Part shown: positions 59,001 to 64,000 of the stretch, in pieces
How positions within the stretch are numbered: position 1 is the stretch's first letter
Layout of the letters: every line of letters begins with the position of its first letter
From: Archegozetes longisetosus
Lineage: Eukaryota > Arthropoda > Arachnida > Sarcoptiformes > Trhypochthoniidae
Direction: 5' to 3'
DNA length: 64,000 bases
Assembly: GCA_018873245.2 (NCBI GenBank)
Contig: JAEMBT020000005.1
Location: forward strand, 352,001-416,000
Notes under the pieces: model-generated
Database searches by the model: none
Told to the model about the DNA's origin: nothing
The model's input: only the letters and a program-made list of their open reading frames with translations
Program-made: the position numbers and the translations under genes

Positions 59001-62000
59001 TAAAATCCAGACTATTTTGAACGAATGGGAGCACAGTATTTTAAATAAAGTTTGATGTCTCTTACTAAAGTTACCGAACCCTTTTGCAGACTTTGCATAA
59101 GTTTGACTAACATCAAAGAACAATCATGATTACGAATAAAAGTTCAAAGTGCACATCAATCGAATTGATATGAAAAACTTAATCGATTTAGTTTAAATAT
59201 TTGATAATAATGGTAATAAATAAATTAAAAACGACTTTATTTACATAGGCCTACAATTATTTGTTGTTTGTACAGTATTCTCTTAATAGCTAACATGCAT
59301 TAGATCGAAAACTAAATTACTAACTTAATAGACTGCTTCAAGTTTCAAGCGCAGCTATAAACCAGAATACGAATCAATGAAGCAGTAGACTCTACAAATC
59401 TTTGGCTTAAAACAGTAAGGTTTATTGGTCATTTACTGTTGCCTAATAATCTATAATTGGAATTTAGGAATAGTGAATGGTCATTTTTATTGCTGTTTTT
59501 TAATACTGTATAAAAATAAACTAATTCGGTCAATTCTATTTTTGATTGCTAAGAAGCTAAATTTTCTATAGCAAGGAAACTATGTGTTACTTCAATTCTA
59601 ATGCTTGTACACAACTGAGTAGATTTGATTTAATTCATTATTAAAAAGGCTAATAATAAAAATCTGTGTCCGTTGTTGTTTTATACGGCCTGCCAACTAT
59701 AAATAATTGAATAGCAATAAGTCAATGCATTTCGTTGTTTTTAGAGCTCATCAATCGATTATTCGTTTCGGACGCTTCTTAAACGATAGCAAAAGTGATA
59801 AATCATTGTAAAACTTGTTGATGATGATTCGTTAGCCAGTATAAACTATTTTCGAAAATTTGAAATATAACTCTTCACTTAAAAACAGTTGACAGGTTTA
59901 GTGCAAAATTGTAGGTATTGCTTGTCCCAAGTAATGTTCGTAAATAATGGAAAGCCACAGCACCAACAAAAATCGACTCAAATTAGATCGATTCTGGAAA
60001 TTCTTATTTGAAGGCAAAAGAGAATCCGGAATTACGTTCGGTTTCGATTGTCTATATTGAAAACTCTAGACAAAGTCGTTATATTTAATGCCTTAAAACT
60101 GAATCCAGAAACAGTTTTTGAGAAGGTATCTGAACTTGTCTCAATAGTTGCCTTACCCAAAGAATCGTCAATCACTTACAACTGGTGAAAAACGTTCCCC
60201 ATTAGTTTCAATGGAAATTTATTTCAACTTGTGCTGAGGCGATTCAAGTAAGAAAAGTGAAGAAATGATCGAAAGCTGTGAAGAAGCTCAAAGTTAATTA
60301 GCACAAGTAAAACCTGTAGTCAAGCATTTAAAGATGAGAGAAAATAGAAGTGCTCGTAAAACACTTCTCGTTCTTATCTAATGGATTTGAGTTTTAGTGA
60401 TTGGAATGAGTCAATACTAAACGATTTTGTATCATTTGTGTTGGCTGCAGGAATAGTTACTTTTGTGATTTGCATTCAGTATTCTCTCGGATATTTAGAA
60501 TAAATTCACACGACTTGATGGAATTGACACAACTTCATCAAAATTGTAACTATTTTCAAGCTCACTAAATTGTACAGCTCAAGGCCAAGTAATACCTATT
60601 GCTCAACTAAAATAATTTAACTAACTATTTGTATTGAGTTTTTATAGACTTGGTTCAGATTATCGTTGAATTCGATCTGTTCTATAAAAGAATTATTAAA
60701 ACTTTAAAATCAGTTGTCAACAACACGGATAATACTTAATAAGTAAATTTGATTATAATCTTAACGACATGTCATAAACGTTACTTAAGTTCTGAATATA
60801 GTCTTTAAACATATAATTTTTTAAAAGTATCTTAGGCCGTGTATTACTGGTTTGAAAAAGTGAGCGTAACTCAAAGAAGTACTAATCATAAAAATAGGAG
60901 AGGACTAAACATCTGGTGTTAGCGATATGGATGGATATATAGATATGGAGTGCTGCAAATTTCTCTCCAACTTCTTTTAATGTATGCCTCTCTCTTCCTA
61001 TAACTAATACTAATACGCAAGTTAGTAGTAGTCCATGTACTGAATTATCTATATTATGAGTTTCTTTTTTTGACTGATGCCGAAACCATGTAAAAGCTCG
61101 TCCCACTGCGATTCGTGATGCTTTTTCGCGGTCACACTGCTACGCACTACCGCTCACTGAGAAAAGACACACAGATGACGATCTAAGAGATGCGAACCGC
61201 TCACTCTTACACCGTATAGGAATGATAAAGTGGAACTTCTGGGCCTAAAGATTCTTTTAAATAGGACCTACACTATTATTCCTAACTTGTAGTCATTTCA
61301 TTTATCATGCAACTAGTTTTTTGAAGTACAACCTTTTGCAAATTGTCTCAGAGCATAAAGCCTTTGCTTTTTGTCCATCAGAACTTTCCAATTTTCTAAT
61401 TTAGAACTTATCTATGGCTGCAACAATGTTCACGTAACATATCTCTTTAATTACCACTACTCTATTCGAGCCGATAATGCTTTCAATCTACCAAAAGCAA
61501 CTGAGAAATATTTTTGGTGACTTGAGTTGACTCAAACAATTTTTTTGGCTAAATGGGAATTTTTAACTGAATTGGTATTCAGTTTTTGAGATGCGACCAT
61601 CCGCTAAGAAGCATATGGGAGGTAGTAATACATAAGTGCCACATAAGATATTTTTGTACTTCATATGTGAACATAAGTGTGAAAATAACACACTAATGAT
61701 TATATCTTCTAATATATCCAATGGCTGAAAAGCAAACAAGAACTGAATTAGATTAGCAGAGAATAAATTAATTCAATCATATTAAAAATGATTGCCACAA
61801 TTGCCATAATTATGTTATCGGTGCATAGGAGCTGCAAACAATAGCTTATTTCATCAGAGTAATCAAGTATTCGACCATAATAGAGTTTAATTGCTTTTGT
61901 TTGTCCGTTCATTTGGAGTACATAATTGTGAATAGTTTTTGCTAAAAGTGCATTTCAGAAAACAACTTTAATCACTTCGGAATAGGTATAAAAACAGTAA

Positions 62001-64000
62001 ATACTGTTTAATGCTACATTGTCCTTAAATTAGTTACATTTTATTAAAGCAGATATTATTAGAATTGACATACGAGACAAGCTTGAAGAATAGGATTCAG
62101 ATTCATTCGAATGATTACGCTCCTGAAGCATTTACATGAAATGTTAAAAGGCATTTGTTGAAGTGAACGTCTTACTGAAAAATAGAGAGCCATTCAGCAT
62201 CAAAAGAAGAAAAAAATGTTCCTAAACTGTGTTCGTGTGTTTTGTATAAAGAAAGTGATACAACAGATTCCTTTGATATTCTCGAGATATATGTGAATCA
62301 CTACTGGAAAGTAATTCGCGGATGGATTGAGATTACAAGAGCCTCAAGATATCTTACTTATGTTTATAGTCTTTTATTTATATGTCATGACGTTTTCTAA
62401 ACAAACTAATTCTTTGTCTTCTGAATATCTCGTTTTTGTGATTTTTCCGAAAGTCAGTCATAAGTAGAGCTTTATCGCTATTTTTCGCTTCAGAATGCCG
62501 GTCAATAAAATTCCTTATGTTTTGCATATTAAAATATCTTTTTTTATAGTCTGCTGGCAGTGAACTCGTTGTAACTTATTCTTCACAAATTTACAATCCA
62601 ACAATAAAATTATATCTAATTTAAGCGCAGTCCGGATCAGTTCAATCAAAGAGACATGTGAATGAAGAGTGAGCGGAGATTTTGATTGTTGTCACTTTTT
62701 GTATTAGATTAAATGAATGAATTGATACTGTTCAATGAAGTACACGCGCCAACATATCTAAAAACTTAAAAAATGCTGGGGTCATTTCCATTCAGCAGAT
62801 GAGAGTTCAGGCTTGAAATTTATAATATTCATTTTAAAAGTAGTAAATAAAAACTCTTAAAATGTTTAGGAACTCAGTTCTTAAAGCTTTCAATCATACA
62901 AACCATCAATGCCTACTATTGCAAATTTGAATGTTTGTCAGCTTGATCGGCTTATAAATGATAATGGTTTCTCTAGTAATGTGTGTGACAATCAAACAAT
63001 AATCTCTTTTAATTCAGATTATGTTTGTATTGAAGGGATAATGATTAATATTTGAAATCGTTCTTTTGTGCTCCGATTGCTCAAATGTATTAAATAAAAA
63101 TTGATTGAGTTTCGAAAAATCTTTCAATCAATTCTGTTGATCATCTGTATTTTACTTGAGACTAAGGATGCAATAGGACTGTTGACAAGAGAGGAAAAGG
63201 GTATTATCTTTCTCATAGAATGGAATCACTAACTGAGCCAAACGCTGATCCAAATCATGGTAATGGGAAGTGATAGCGATGCGCCTCATTTTTGTACTAA
63301 TGAACCACTGGATAGGACTAACGTTTTGAATATATATTATAGAACTGTAATACTTGAGGTCTTTAGGCTGCTTCTCACAGACTATGCCTTTCTTTGCCTA
63401 GAAGTAAGCCATCGCTTCCAAATACCGTTAAGGTATGGAAAAATGAGACATCGCTGACAAACTGCTTACATAACTATTGTTAGATATAATTTCAAGCTAT
63501 CATTTAACTGATTCAATATGAATCTTTTCATTTATATCTTTTTGAGAGATTGAATGTCTAAATGAAGAATAAAGATGAAAGTCGTGATTGTTTATTTGAC
63601 ACATTCATATAATATTACTGTAATTCATATTTGAAACCAATGCTTCCCGGACACAGTATAGCGGAGCACGAGTGACCAGCGAACAGATCAAATTTTAAAT
63701 TAAGGTATATGGGAGTCACTAGATTGATAATATTGACAAGTTTAGGAAAAATTATATTTAAACTTTAGAAAATATGCGATAACTAGATCTATAGAATAAT
63801 AAATTGTTCGTTTGAATTTGATTGCAGAAGCTCAAAGTGTTGATCCTTTGAATCAAAAAGTTTTCTAGTTCTGCAATAGCTTTAATAACTAAATTTTAAT
63901 TTATCGTTAGAACATTTTAACTTGTTACTGATACTTGCAATTTAGCAATAATTCGGTTTTTAATCAATATTTTTCGTTTTCTTAGCTTTTTTGCTTTTGT
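53026..64000. other. 11-kb region without a supported gene
   Basis: AT-rich throughout. Short frames (56309-56506, 57131-57319, 60882-61106, 63257-63457) have no recognisable product or splice model. Slightly GC-richer patches at 56300-56430, 57220-57300 and 61080-61200 could be regulatory or 5'-UTR sequence of a gene beyond the window. A TATA-like CATATAAAAG lies at about 58340. No tRNA, rRNA or TIR element seen. Confidence 0.4.

Overview
This is eukaryotic, AT-rich DNA with short spliced introns (several of 56-60 bp). The recognisable genes are animal genes: goosecoid-type homeobox, ADCK1, DDX28, ANAPC13, eIF3k, ATP9, acylphosphatase, GATA, bZIP and RING-CH. Compact genes, AT-rich spacers and interspersed TTAGG/CCTAA-like tracts suggest an arthropod, possibly a mite. 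That placement is inference. Exon structures were read by hand from splice sites and reading-frame phase; each multi-exon model below closes in phase.

Layout. 0.65-9.7 kb holds a GATA factor with four zinc fingers in one open transcript, two same-strand RING-CH (MARCH-like) paralogs of which one carries a one-base frameshift, and a small two-exon bZIP factor. 10.8-11.9 kb holds two small predicted secreted proteins, one basic and one His/Asp-rich. 13.2-16.7 kb holds ADCK1 (minus) divergent from a four-exon acylphosphatase (plus). 16.8-30.1 kb is a transposon graveyard: an internally deleted mariner, a 3.3-kb terminal-inverted-repeat (TIR) element that contains a PHD-like fragment, a retroelement integrase tail with a membrane-protein-like segment, and a truncated Merlin transposase. 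It also contains a striking run of seven hairpins, a Tc1-like foldback element, a Merlin-derived MITE nested in a second TIR family, a FLYWCH fragment and inverted duplicates. 30.1-34.9 kb is almost empty.

34.9-37.2 kb is a goosecoid-type homeobox gene whose first exon looks like the N-terminus of an NK2.2/vnd protein. After a 5-kb spacer, 42.5-51.4 kb is a dense housekeeping block: DDX28 (+), ANAPC13 (-), EIF3K (+) and ATP9 (-). DDX28/ANAPC13 and EIF3K/ATP9 are convergent pairs, and ANAPC13/EIF3K are divergent across 434 bp. Near 52 kb there is a candidate two-exon small gene beside a long stem-loop and a deleted Tc1 element. 53-64 kb shows no gene I can support.

Best candidates for something new: the four-finger GATA protein with altered DNA-contact positions, the NK2-like N-terminus spliced in phase to a goosecoid homeodomain, and the hairpin array at 22.0-22.35 kb.
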